From an uncultured Sphingomonadaceae bacterium (GTDB taxonomy: Bacteria; Pseudomonadota; Alphaproteobacteria; Sphingomonadales; Sphingomonadaceae): a DNA stretch of 36,029 nucleotides. The notes under the pieces are model-generated. The model was not told the origin of the DNA, searched no databases, and saw only the letters and a program-made list of their open reading frames with translations. The stretch spans positions 1-36,029 of the forward strand of contig CADCVW010000107.1 in the NCBI GenBank assembly GCA_902806235.1. Direction: 5' to 3'. The translations under genes were made by a program, and so were the position numbers. Below are positions 8,613 through 16,475 of this stretch, piece after piece; the first letter of the stretch is position 1, and the number at the start of each line of letters is the position of its first letter.

Positions 8613-9852
8613 ATCCACCCGGATGTGGCGCTGTCCACAGCGAGGCTGCTGGCGACGTTGGCGGAAGCCGAGCGCGCGGCGTTGGTGGCGAGGGTGGGGG
8701 AGCCATCGGGTAAGTAGCGGGGGAGCGGCCCGATACGCAGCCGCTCGCCCCTACCCGTAGGACACCACAAGGGAAGCAGTGGCGCCTTGGCTGCATATGG
8801 GCGGCGATGGTTAAGAGTTCGTGAAGGGCGTTTTGCTGCTGTCGGCGCCGCGACCTAAGCAAAGCGGGGCAGTCGCCGAGGGCCTGCTTGAGCTGTTCCC
8901 AGAGTGGCCCATGTCGGCGTCGCAGCTTTTACCTGCGCCCTCTGCTGCGCTAGCCTGACTCATGAGCCCTGACGTGTTGCGTCGCCCGACGATTCCGAAT
9001 GCGGCCTATAAAAAAGCTCCGACGCACCTGAGGTGGCCGGGGCTGAGTTTGCTTCGTAAGCGTCGAGCAATGCTGACGCGTGCCATGCGTCGACCAGAGA
9101 ACGGACCTTGGGCGGGTGGGTTGCTCTCCCCCATCGGGCAATGCTCGGCTGGCTCAGATTGGGAAGGGAGGCGGGCGACATAAGGACGGTGCGGCCGCCC
9201 GCTCCGCGCCTGATATGCGCGGATAAAAGCGTGACACATGAGTATGGAGGCGCTTTGATAGCGTGATCCGTCTTGTGTGGTCAGGCACTCGGCTTGTTAG
9301 GTGCGGGCACCCGACCACGACGGCAACCTGAGTTAACCCAAAACGCAGTGCAAGCGGCTGTCCAAGTGCTGTCCCGATCTGGCTCAGGTGGTATGGCTCG
9401 ACCGCCCTTAGTCAGCGCTCCACGAACCGTGCAGCCCTTCCGTTTACAGCCCAAGGTCGGTCGCCAACTCGGTCGCGCCAAGGTCCGGTTCCCACCCGTA
9501 GTGGACGTTTGATCGACGTCTGCAACCAATCCTGCTGCCCGGTCGCCTAACTCCATTCGCGCCGATGGTCGCGCGTGCGGCGGAGTAGGCGGGGAGGGGG
9601 GGCCAAAACCCTGAGCGCCGGCGCACGGAGACCGGTGTTGGTCCACCGTGAAAACGCGAATACAGCTTTTTCGGACCGAACCGCGGGAGCAGAGTTTCGC
9701 CTCCAATACGCGCGCGTGACGCGGGCGCGCGCGCAAAGCCGGCATAGTCCCCGTAGATACGCGATGAGATCGGCGAGCGTGCGCCGGGCCGGGAGCCCGG
9801 CCGCTCCGCGTGGACGAAACGGAAAGCGTGCCGAATAAACTATTATAGGCGG
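8613..9852. other. Long stretch without a convincing gene
   Basis: Open frames occur on both strands but none shows a recognisable domain, a good ribosome site or the strong GC third-position bias of the genes around it. The only piece that reads a little like protein is a 36-codon frame starting at GTG 8608 (VAIHPDVALSTARLLATLAE, then a short tail), which could be the tail of a lost gene. A/T-rich patches (for example 9006-9015) and a GGGCCGGGAGCCCGGCC-type hairpin near 9787-9803 are present. The stretch looks like decayed or regulatory DNA. Confidence 0.4.
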
Positions 9853-10190
9853 ATGGTGGTACGTTCGACGGGCTGGACGGCGGGGCGGCGAGCGCGGCAG
9901 GCGGGCGCGATAAGACGCTGCCGACCGTGGGAGTGGTCGACGGGCCCGCGCACGGCTGAGGGCAAGGCGCGCACGTCGAGAAGGGCGGCAAACGCGCGAA
10001 GCTCCGGGCGGAGCTGGCTTACTTGCGCGCGATCATGCGCGAGCTGGATCGCAAGAAGAGAGGGGAAAGTAGACTGCTTCGGCTGCGGTCCGAACGCGCC
10101 AGTGCTGTATCCAGCATCGGCCGGATTGTCCTGTTCTGGGACATCTTGACGTCCTGGGAAGCTAGATACTTGATGTTCTGCAGAATATAG
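9853..10190 (+). pseudogene. Frameshifted small protein with PW-x2-STGPRT motif
   Basis: The first frame, from ATG 9853, encodes GWTAGRRARQAGAIRRCRPW followed by EWSTGPRTAEGKARTS. This is the conserved core of a short alphaproteobacterial family of unknown function, normally written as PWxxSTGPRTxxGKxxxSxNAxKGGxR. At about 9976-9985 the reading continues in a different frame as KGGKRAKLRAELAYLRAIMR, then ELDRKKRGE, to a TAG at 10188-10190. That is the usual C-terminal half of the family. Read in one frame the gene makes no sense; joined by a single shift it does. It is either a decayed gene or a sequencing error. Both halves are visible in the sequence; the family recognition is from memory. 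Confidence 0.55.
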
Positions 10191-10261
10191 CTGAGCATTC
10201 AGCAATATTGTCGATGGCCATTGCTTCAGGATAGCGCAGGCTCCAACGAGGAGTACTATCG

Positions 10262-10837
10262 ATGAAACTTGCTCTCGCATCAGCAGTGGCCGTCATTGCG
10301 CTATCTGCGGCATCGCCGGCTTCCGCCGCCCTTGTCCTCGTGCCGGGCGGTGCCTGTAGTCCAGCAACACCGAACCCGGATGCGTTGGCTTGTGCTGGAG
10401 CTTTCGCCGGCAATCTCAACAACAACAGCAGTATCGCTGACCTGAACTTGGCCCTTGATGCACTTGTCGGGGGGAACTTCGCTCCTGATGTTCTATTTGC
10501 GGCTTTGGACCCCACTAAAGCGCTCTTTTCGGCGGGCAGCGGTACGAACATTAATTTCGCCAATGCTCTTTTCGGGGAGCAAATCTTTAGCATTCATTTT
10601 GGTGATGCCGGCACAGGTCTAGGGGATCGGACCATACTGTATAGCTTTAACTTTGGAACCCAAGGAGCCACTAGCGTGACACTCGGCACGGCCGGGTTCT
10701 CCAATGCTGTTCTTATAACGCCTTCCAATACAGCGGTTCCCGAGCCCGCCACCTGGGCGATGATGCTCGTCGGCTTTGGAGCAGTTGGCTACTCGCTACG
10801 CCGACGTTCGGGATACCGGGTCGCGCAGGCCGTTTAA
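10262..10837 (+). CDS. PEP-CTERM sorting domain protein
   Basis: A 191-residue exported protein with signal peptide MKLALASAVAVIALSAASPASA. A middle region rich in Asn, Gly, Ala and Leu has no catalytic motif I recognise. The C-terminal sorting signal is VPEPATWAMM (residues 159-168), then a hydrophobic stretch and YSLRRR. PEP-CTERM proteins are recognised by exosortase (EpsH/XrtA type), which removes this tail at the inner membrane; they are linked to exopolysaccharide and biofilm formation. No exosortase gene lies in this window. GAGGAGT lies 8 bases before the ATG, and an intrinsic terminator follows the stop closely, so it is probably a single-gene transcript. The base composition is less GC-rich than in the core genes. 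Confidence 0.88.
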   Translation: MKLALASAVAVIALSAASPASAALVLVPGGACSPATPNPDALACAGAFAGNLNNNSSIADLNLALDALVGGNFAPDVLFAALDPTKALFSAGSGTNINFANALFGEQIFSIHFGDAGTGLGDRTILYSFNFGTQGATSVTLGTAGFSNAVLITPSNTAVPEPATWAMMLVGFGAVGYSLRRRSGYRVAQAV

Positions 10838-10860
10838 CGCCTGATCGCTGGTACACATGG

Positions 10861-10893
10861 AAGCGCCGCCCGGGTCACCTCGGGTGGCGCTTT
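10861..10893 (+). terminator. Intrinsic terminator of the PEP-CTERM gene
   Basis: AAGCGCC-g-CCCG pairs with CGGG-t-GGCGCTT around an 8-base loop and runs into TTTCTT, 24 bases after the stop codon. Confidence 0.75.
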
Positions 10894-11548
10894 CTTGCGT
10901 TTGGCGGACCTGCACGACGTGTCGTGCACGAGGGCTCCGCACAAAGCGACACCGACGAGCGGAAGCAAAGCCCGTTGATGCACCACATAATGGGCAAGTC
11001 ATCCCGTTATTGAGCGCCGGATGGCTGAGATCGGGAGGTCGCGTTACGGGGCCGGCGTCCGCTGGGGCCGGGTAGTCGGCGCTCGTCATGGCTTGCTCTT
11101 TCAGCTCGCGTTGGCCAGCGGAACGGACGTGGCGGTCGTCGAGCGCCCGCAGTTCCCGACCTCGCGCGCCTCTGTAACGAGTTCGTCCGCCCGTCCACTC
11201 GGGCGCGCGCTTCTGGGCGAAAGCGAGCGCTGGCAGCCGAGCACAGCCGCATGCCGCCCATTCGCAGCAACAGGAGCGGTTAATACTCGTCCAGCGCACT
11301 TCCGCGAAGAAAAGTCGGTGCCTCGGCGTATGGCGGCCGCCGCAGCTTCTGTACGGCCCCGACCATTGGCTGCTTGCAGGTGTGGAATACCTCGCGCCAG
11401 TAAAGTGAGGGCCTTCGCTATGCCGGGGACTAACATCTAGGTCTTCGCTGCTGAGAAGGCGCTTCCTTCTGTTCAAGCGGAACGTCCGCCGCTACCGGCT
11501 CGTTGAGGTTGCTTCAGTCCCTTGGTTGTATTCAAGAGGAGAGCCGTA
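10894..11548. other. Stretch without a convincing gene
   Basis: Several overlapping open frames on both strands, none with a recognised domain. A minus-strand frame starting at the ATG near 11091 contains MTCPLCGASTG, a possible single Cys knuckle, but it runs on through the terminator and into the end of the PEP-CTERM gene, so at most a fragment is real. The last 40 bases are the leader of the following secreted-protein gene. Confidence 0.35.
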
Positions 11549-11941
11549 ATGAGGCTTCTTTTGATCGCCGCGACGGCGTTCGCGCTGCTGGCGGTCCCGA
11601 CCGGGCTCGCCGCCCAGGAAGGGCGCGGCTACAGCCGCGGCTACGCGATCCCCAACGGGCACCTTCCGCCGCCGGGCGAGTGCCGCGTGTGGCGGCCGGG
11701 CGTGCCGGCTGGCCAGCAGCGGCCGCCCACTGACTGCGCCACCGCCCGTTACGAGGCGCGCCGCTACGGCGGGCGCGTGATCTACGGCGGCGGAGAAGGC
11801 GGCGACGAGTACCGGCGCGACCGCTACGATCGCGACGGGCGTTACGACCGCGAGCACGCCGACCGCTACGGACCCGACCGCCGCGAGGACGACGGGCGCT
11901 ACCGCTGCGACGAGAAGGATTACCGCAAGGGGGAGTGCTGA
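11549..11941 (+). CDS. Small secreted Arg/Asp/Tyr-rich protein
   Basis: 130 residues with a clear signal peptide MRLLLIAATAFALLAVPTGLA. The conserved-looking part is AIPNGHLPPPGECRVWRPGV followed by PAGQQRPPTDC. This GHLPPPGECRxWxPGxPxGxQxPPxxC pattern occurs in many small proteobacterial envelope proteins of unknown role. The C-terminal half is a charged repeat of short Y-R/D units (DRYDRDGRYDREHADRYG), and the last residue is Cys. The ATG at 11549 is preferred to one at 11522 because AGGAGA lies directly upstream and the signal peptide begins there. Function unknown; periplasmic or envelope-associated by inference. Confidence 0.72.
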   Translation: MRLLLIAATAFALLAVPTGLAAQEGRGYSRGYAIPNGHLPPPGECRVWRPGVPAGQQRPPTDCATARYEARRYGGRVIYGGGEGGDEYRRDRYDRDGRYDREHADRYGPDRREDDGRYRCDEKDYRKGEC

Positions 11942-12068
11942 GGCTGGCTCGTGCACCGCACTTTTTGTGGCGACGCGGGCCAGCGAGCTATCTCACCGCC
12001 CGGAGATGAGCATCTGCCAAAGCTAAATGGAACAACGAGCGCCGAACCGTTGAACGTCCGCTCTGGGT

Positions 12069-12150
12069 GGAAAGCGGACATGGGCGGGGGCAAATGAGCA
12101 CCGCCCGTTCGGCCGATCGGGAGCGACGACACAGGAAGGAGCCGGCGACG
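12069..12150. repeat. Intergenic repeat, copy B
   Basis: Counterpart of 8533-8612. Just upstream, at 12056-12080, the bases cgtccgctctgggtggaaag run into cggacat, pairing GTCCGCT with AGCGGAC. I recognise this type of small palindromic intergenic element from sphingomonad genomes. The downstream 80 bases match copy A. Confidence 0.55.
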
Positions 12151-12191
12151 GTCTACCGCGGCGCGGCCCCGAGATCACTTTAGGCCGCGAC

Positions 12192-12216
12192 GGGGGCGGG
12201 ACTTTCACCCGCCCCC
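12192..12216. terminator. Strong GC hairpin, possible terminator
   Basis: GGGGGCGGG-actttca-CCCGCCCCC is a perfect 9-base stem with a 7-base loop. It is followed on the plus strand by aatttgggttt, a weak T-tract. It could end transcripts from either side between the secreted protein and the PEP-CTERM remnant. Confidence 0.5.
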
Positions 12217-12301
12217 AATTTGGGTTTACGGCAGGCTGGCAGGCCGATGTCCCCGAACCATCACCGGCTCAGGCCCGCACCGCAGCTTGACCCTACGTTG
12301 C

Positions 12302-12576
12302 TCAGGCGTAGCTCACCGTTACCTTGGGCCGCTGGTTGCGCAGCGAGTAGCCCACCGCGCCGAAGCCGAGCAGCATCATAGTCCAAGTCGTTGGTCCAGG
12401 GACGGCGGTGAACATCAAACGCACGATCGAAGCACGGACTCTAGGGTCGGCGGTGCCGACGCCGGCGAACGCCCCCGTCGCGCCTGCGAACCGCTAATGA
12501 TGGTGTAGCCCAACACAAGGTTGGACACTTCGGGTGTGGCGCTTGGGGCGGATGCTCCGCTGAGGGCCCCAATGAA
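12302..12576 (-). pseudogene. Frameshifted, 5'-truncated PEP-CTERM protein remnant
   Basis: Ending at TGA 12304-12302, one frame encodes FTAVPGPTTWTMMLLGFGAV then GYSLRNQR and a short tail, clearly a PEP-CTERM sorting tail like that of the gene at 10262-10837 (shared MML-GFGAVGYSLR). The sorting motif is altered from PEP to PGP. Upstream this frame reads GAFAGVGTADPRVRASIVRL and then meets a stop at 12494-12496. The protein-like text continues in a second frame (VSNLVLGYTIISGS) up to a stop at 12577-12579. So the coding sense spans 275 bases, not a multiple of three, and has lost its start and signal peptide. No single open frame covers it. PEP-CTERM tail is confident; upstream joining is less so. 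Confidence 0.6.
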
Positions 12577-12658
12577 CTAGTACCGTTGCTCGCCGGCCCG
12601 ACCACTGCCCGATCGGGGCGGGGCGCTTTCTCCGGATCTGGCGACCCAATCAGCCCTG

Positions 12659-13042
12659 CTATCGCGCAGCAACAACGATGCCGCGCATGACCCGGCCAGC
12701 GAGGTGATAGTCGCGGATGGCAGCTTCCATTTGCGGACGGGCGCTGTTGAATGCCGTTTCGCGGCAGGAAGACCGCCACATGTGCTCCGGCACTTGCATG
12801 ATTCCTACGGATCCACAAAGCGACCGCACGGCACCGTTGACCCGCCACTTCAGCGTGCGCTGACCGTGTGTGGATGCCAAGTTCAGATCGGCGGTAGAAA
12901 TATGACGCGTGGGCGCCGGTTCTCCCCTGACCCAGATCCTCTGGTCGGCTGCCGATACCGTTGACGCAGTCCCGGCCCCCGACAGCGCACTACAAGCAGC
13001 GATGCCAGCAACTAGCGTCCTGATACTTTTCCCATTGCTCAT
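12659..13042 (-). CDS. UrcA family protein
   Basis: 127 residues with signal peptide MSNGKSIRTLVAGIAACSAL through ASTVSA. The mature part has the UrcA pattern: ISTADLNLASTHGQRTLKWR, VNGAVRSLCG, SSCRETAFNSARPQMEAAI. The two cysteines (LCG and SSC) are the pair usually conserved, probably forming a disulfide in the periplasm. UrcA proteins are small, often multicopy exported proteins of sphingomonads and caulobacters with unknown function. The ATG at 13042 is chosen because AGGAGA lies 8 bases upstream and the signal peptide starts there; an in-frame ATG at 13099 only adds a poor leader. It lies next to the PEP-CTERM remnant on the same strand. Confidence 0.8.
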   Translation of the reverse strand: MSNGKSIRTLVAGIAACSALSGAGTASTVSAADQRIWVRGEPAPTRHISTADLNLASTHGQRTLKWRVNGAVRSLCGSVGIMQVPEHMWRSSCRETAFNSARPQMEAAIRDYHLAGRVMRGIVVAAR

Positions 13043-14072
13043 GGCTCGTCTCCTGACGGCCGACATTGTGTCGGTCATCAGATGTTGATCAGTCGGCAAG
13101 CGCCGTGCAGCTACTCTTCTGCCAACGGCAGCAACGGTTCGACGTGCGTTGCCGCTTTCGACGAACGAGCGCCATCCATCGACGAATGCCTTTTGATCAT
13201 TTGAAGGACATCAGCTTCGTAATTTCGTGAAACGTTGTGCAATGTTTCACCTATCAGGCAATCCCTCCAAGTGTTGTCCTTATAATCAGAAGTCCCGACT
13301 AGATCCTTACGGACCAAAGTAGATCAGCGCAAATTATCGAAAAGATGATGCGGTGACCGGCTACGAAAAGGACGGAGCCTACTGCGGGCGCTTCACGGAC
13401 CAGCGCTCCGCCGATGCTTTCCAGACTCGGTGGCTGAAGAGCTCGTAGAGGCCGCTTTGAGGCCCCGTGGAGCGTGGGCACGAGCGGCCCCGCCGAACCT
13501 GATGAAGAGCACTTCACAGGGTCGTTCATACGTTGTCGTCAGGTATGTAGGTTAACAAGCATGAAAACCGCCCACGCCAAAGGTGGGTAGCCTGAGCTGA
13601 CTGGTGAGCGGCATTCCGCTGATCGGCGGTGTGGTCAGTCACTTCCAAGGGAGGATAGTGCCAAAGCGACTGACCACGACGGAGTACTTGATCGACCCAG
13701 ACCGACAAGCAAGCCGGTGATCGCTTGCCGTCTCGATACGGCGCAGGGTAGAAGTAGCGTTTCAAGCGGGGTGCTACCGTTGCTGCCCTCACCCTCAGCC
13801 GCCGCACGGGTCCAAAGCTACTGTAGTTGTCGGCGCGCGTGCGAGGGCTGGTGTTGTAGGAGGTCGCTTCCTAGCCCCATCGCATGGTGCAGCCCCCTTC
13901 GCCACCTGTCCGAGCTCGTCATCAGGGGCGGGTGCGTACGTGCCGAGTGCCGGTGCACGACGCCGTCCCGAGTCGGATCGTGGCTCTCAAGCCAAGCGGG
14001 CGTTCCTTCGGGGAACTGTTTTGGGAACGATGGCCTAGACTGAAACAAAAAAGGCAAATTCCTGTCAATCTT
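13043..14072. other. Gene-poor, partly AT-rich stretch before tRNA-Ser
   Basis: Around 13180-13345 the composition is visibly lower in GC than elsewhere. A minus-strand frame of 68 codons (13317-13111) beginning MVRKDLVGTSDYKDNTWRDC is open here but I do not recognise it. A plus-strand piece from GTG 13353 to TAG 13448 reads VTGYEKDGAYCGRFTDQRSA and a short tail, again like the end of a protein. Neither has a convincing ribosome site. A decayed copy of the zinc-ribbon gene lies at 13898-13956. The stretch next to the tRNA (14047-14053) has a run of A that would serve as a T-tract after tRNA-Ser on the minus strand. Confidence 0.35.
13898..13956 (+). pseudogene. Remnant of a zinc-ribbon-like small gene
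   Basis: 59 bases align without gaps to 7781-7839 inside the small gene at 7675-7974, with 45 identities counted by hand. In frame they read HLSELVIRGGCVRAECRC, against HRLAELVSKGGCIHAECQC in the other copy. After this the frame diverges and the second C-x2-C knuckle is absent, so this is a fragment. Confidence 0.5.
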
Positions 14073-14163
14073 TGGCGGACGGGGTGGGATTCGAACCCAC
14101 GGTGGGCGCGAACCCACGGCGGTTTTCAAGACCGCTGCCTTAAACCACTCGGCCACCCGTCCG
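14073..14163 (-). tRNA. tRNA-Ser(UGA)
   Basis: Read on the minus strand, a 91-base gene including an encoded CCA. The acceptor stem CGGACGG pairs with CCGTCCG. The D-arm contains GGCCGAGTGGTTTAAGGC. The anticodon stem-loop GCGGTCTTGAAAACCGC has anticodon TGA. A long variable arm (CGTGGGTTCGCGCCCACCG) marks serine, and the T-arm contains GGTTCGAATCC. Downstream on the minus strand a run of T (14053-14047) probably ends transcription. It bounds the gene-poor zone, and its 3' end shares 13 bases with 7619-7631. Confidence 0.97.
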
Positions 14164-14207
14164 GTGCGGGGTTCCATAACGCAAGCGCTCCGTGCGAAGA
14201 AGGGCGG

Positions 14208-15239
14208 ATGAAGTTCGTGTCATTGCTGGCCGTGGCGGCGTTCCTGCTCGCGGCTCCCGCCCATGCCCAGTTCGCCCCACCCGTCGAGCAGAACGTCGGT
14301 TTCGCGTCCTACCTGCCGCGCCTGCGCGCGCTTGGGCAGGCGGCGGGCGTGTCGCAGCGCACGCTCGATTCGGTGTTTCCTGCCCTGCAGTTCTCCTCGC
14401 GCACCGTCGAACTCGACCGCGCCCAGCCCGGCGGCGTGTCCGGTTCGACCCCGGCCCCGCCTTTCGCGCCTTATTACCGCGACCACGTCACCGCTGCGCT
14501 GATCGAGCGCGGCCGCGCCCGCTACGCCGCCCTGCGGCCCCAGCTCGCTCGCGTGGAGGCGCGCTACGGCGTCCCCGGATCGGTGGCGATGGCGATATTC
14601 GGCCACGAAACCAGCTACGGCACCGTCACCGGCGACTTCGACCTGCTCAACTCGCTCGCCAGCCTCGCCTACGACGGGCGGCGGCGCGCGCTGTTCGAGG
14701 GCGAGTTTATCGCCACGCTCAAGATGCTCGACCGCGGCTACCCCCGCTCCTTGCTCCGCGGCAGCTGGGCGGGCGCGACGGGCTATCCGCAGTTCTTGCC
14801 CAGCGTGTACCTGCGACTCGCCGCCGACGCCGACGGCGACGGGCGCGCCGACATCTGGCGCTCCCAGGCCGACGCGCTCGCCTCCATCGCCAACTACCTA
14901 AGCAACGCCGGCTGGAAGCGCGGCGCGAGCTGGGGCATGCGCGCCGCGGTGCCGATCGGCTTCGACCGGGCAAGCGTGCGGAGCACGCTCGCCGCGCCGC
15001 GCTGCGCCCGCGTCCACGCGCGCCACTCGCGCTGGCTGACGGTGGGCGAGTGGCGGCGGCGCGGCGTTCAGCCGCTCGGCGGCATCCGCGACGAGGAGCT
15101 CGCCAGCCTGCTCGAGCCGGACGGCCCCGGCCGCACCGCCTACCTGCTCACGGGCAACTACCGGGCGATCCTCGACTACAACTGCTCCAATTTCTACGCG
15201 CTGTCCGTCGGCCTGCTCGCCGACGAGATTGCGCGCTGA
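14208..15239 (+). CDS. MltB-type lytic murein transglycosylase (SLT_2 family)
   Basis: A 343-residue periplasmic enzyme that cleaves the MurNAc-GlcNAc bond of peptidoglycan, forming 1,6-anhydro ends. Signal peptide MKFVSLLAVAAFLLAAPAHA is followed by FASYLPRLRALGQAAGVSQR typical of the family. The catalytic Glu134 sits in FGHETSYG. Further landmarks are LLNSLASLAYDGRR, RGSWAGATGYPQFLPSVY and SIANYLSNAGWKRG. There is no lipobox cysteine, so it is a soluble version rather than a lipoprotein. The ATG is preceded by GAAGAAGGG and lies 44 bases from the 5' end of the divergent tRNA-Ser gene. The D,D-carboxypeptidase gene follows 57 bases later, so cell-wall remodelling is a shared theme. Confidence 0.92.
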   Translation: MKFVSLLAVAAFLLAAPAHAQFAPPVEQNVGFASYLPRLRALGQAAGVSQRTLDSVFPALQFSSRTVELDRAQPGGVSGSTPAPPFAPYYRDHVTAALIERGRARYAALRPQLARVEARYGVPGSVAMAIFGHETSYGTVTGDFDLLNSLASLAYDGRRRALFEGEFIATLKMLDRGYPRSLLRGSWAGATGYPQFLPSVYLRLAADADGDGRADIWRSQADALASIANYLSNAGWKRGASWGMRAAVPIGFDRASVRSTLAAPRCARVHARHSRWLTVGEWRRRGVQPLGGIRDEELASLLEPDGPGRTAYLLTGNYRAILDYNCSNFYALSVGLLADEIAR

Positions 15240-15296
15240 GGCCGGCTCGCGTTAACGAAGCGCCGCAGGCACGATAGGGTGGGGACCCAAGCCAAG

Positions 15297-16475
15297 ATGA
15301 ACGCTCGTTTCATAATCGGCTCCGCATGCGGGGTATCGCTTTTGGTCGGCGCCGCCGCGGCCGCGCCGCCGCCATTCACGACGCCCGCGCCCGTCGCCTA
15401 TATGCAGGACCTGTCGTCGGGCGCGGTGCTCTACGCCAAGGACGCCGACCGCCGCATCCCGCCCGCCTCCATGGCCAAGATGATGACCACGCTGGTCGCC
15501 TTCGACCTCATCAAGAAAGGCGAGCTCAAGCCCGACCAGAAGTTCACGGTCCAGCCCGCCACTTGGCAGCGCTGGCACGGGCCGGCGGCGGGCTCCACTA
15601 TGTTCCTGTCCCCGAACGAGCAGGTGAGCGTGCGCGACCTGCTGCACGGCATCGTTACCTTGTCGGGCAACGACGCGTCCGTCGTGGTGGCCGAAGGAAT
15701 CGCGGGCACGGAAGAGGCCTTCGCCGCACTGATGAACGAGCGCGCCCAGGCGCTCGGCATGACGAACAGCCGCTTCGGCAATTCTAACGGCTGGCCGGAC
15801 GAGGGGCGCACGGTGACCACCGCGCGCGACCTCGCCAAGCTCGCCGCGGCGACGATCCAGGACCACCCGCAGCTCTACCGCGAATATTACGGGCAGCCGA
15901 GCTTCACTTGGGGCCGCACGCTGGGCGGCAACGCGCCGATCACCCAAGGCAACCGCAACCCGCTGCTCGGCAAAGTCGCGGGCGCCGACGGCCTAAAGAC
16001 GGGGCACACGGCGGAGGCGGGCTACGGCTTCACCGGCTCGGCCGAGCAAGCGGGCCGCCGGCTCGTGATGGTCGTCGCCGGGCTCGACAGCTACAACGGC
16101 CGGATCGACGAGTCCGTGCGCTTCATGAACTGGGGTTTCGGCTCCTGGCGCACCCAGCCGTTGTTCGACGCCGGCGAGCGGGTCGGCGCGGCGGAGGTGC
16201 AGCTCGGGGCGGAGGACAGCGTCTCATTGGTGGCCCCGCGCCGGGTCGCGGCGACCACGCCGACCACCGGGCTGCTCAAGCCGAAGATGAAGGTCAGCGT
16301 CCGCTACAACGGCCCGCTGAAGGCGCCGATTGCCAAGGGGCAGCACGTCGCCGACCTGGTCGTCGCCACGCCCGACATGCCGGTGCAGGTGACGCCACTG
16401 GTCGCCGGCGAGGCGGTAGGCGAGGCGGGGTTCCTGGACCGGCTGTGGGCGGGGATCGGCGGGCTGTTTGCCTGA
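15297..16475 (+). CDS. dacC: D-alanyl-D-alanine carboxypeptidase (PBP5/6 family)
   Basis: 392 residues; trims the terminal D-Ala from peptidoglycan pentapeptides at the periplasmic face. Signal peptide MNARFIIGSACGVSLLVGAA. All three penicillin-binding motifs are present: S58-M-A-K61, S123-G-N125 and K234-T-G236. The C-terminal PBP5-type beta domain covers about residues 290-370. It ends in FLDRLWAGIGGLFA, which suits the amphipathic membrane-anchoring helix of this family. The ATG at 15297 is preferred since it begins the signal peptide; a GTG at 15279 is also in frame. The stop overlaps the start of tmk by 8 bases, making this the probable first or second gene of a long plus-strand operon. 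The symbol is by family; dacA/dacF naming varies. Confidence 0.92.
   Translation: MNARFIIGSACGVSLLVGAAAAAPPPFTTPAPVAYMQDLSSGAVLYAKDADRRIPPASMAKMMTTLVAFDLIKKGELKPDQKFTVQPATWQRWHGPAAGSTMFLSPNEQVSVRDLLHGIVTLSGNDASVVVAEGIAGTEEAFAALMNERAQALGMTNSRFGNSNGWPDEGRTVTTARDLAKLAAATIQDHPQLYREYYGQPSFTWGRTLGGNAPITQGNRNPLLGKVAGADGLKTGHTAEAGYGFTGSAEQAGRRLVMVVAGLDSYNGRIDESVRFMNWGFGSWRTQPLFDAGERVGAAEVQLGAEDSVSLVAPRRVAATTPTTGLLKPKMKVSVRYNGPLKAPIAKGQHVADLVVATPDMPVQVTPLVAGEAVGEAGFLDRLWAGIGGLFA

Noticed and set aside
9281-9991. Minus-strand frame of 236 codons
   Set aside because: No domain, poor codon bias, and it overlaps the STGPRT-motif gene; contains only Pro/Arg-rich text.
10796-11476. Minus-strand frame with MTCPLCGASTG
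   Set aside because: It runs through an intrinsic terminator and the end of the PEP-CTERM gene; one Cys pair alone is not enough.
7514-14072. Possible CRISPR array, insertion sequence or prophage in the sparse zone
   Set aside because: No regularly spaced repeats, transposase, integrase or phage structural genes could be found in any frame.
13818-14177. Minus-strand frame containing RVAEWFKAAVLKT
   Set aside because: This is a translation of the tRNA-Ser gene, a familiar false protein; the tRNA structure explains it.
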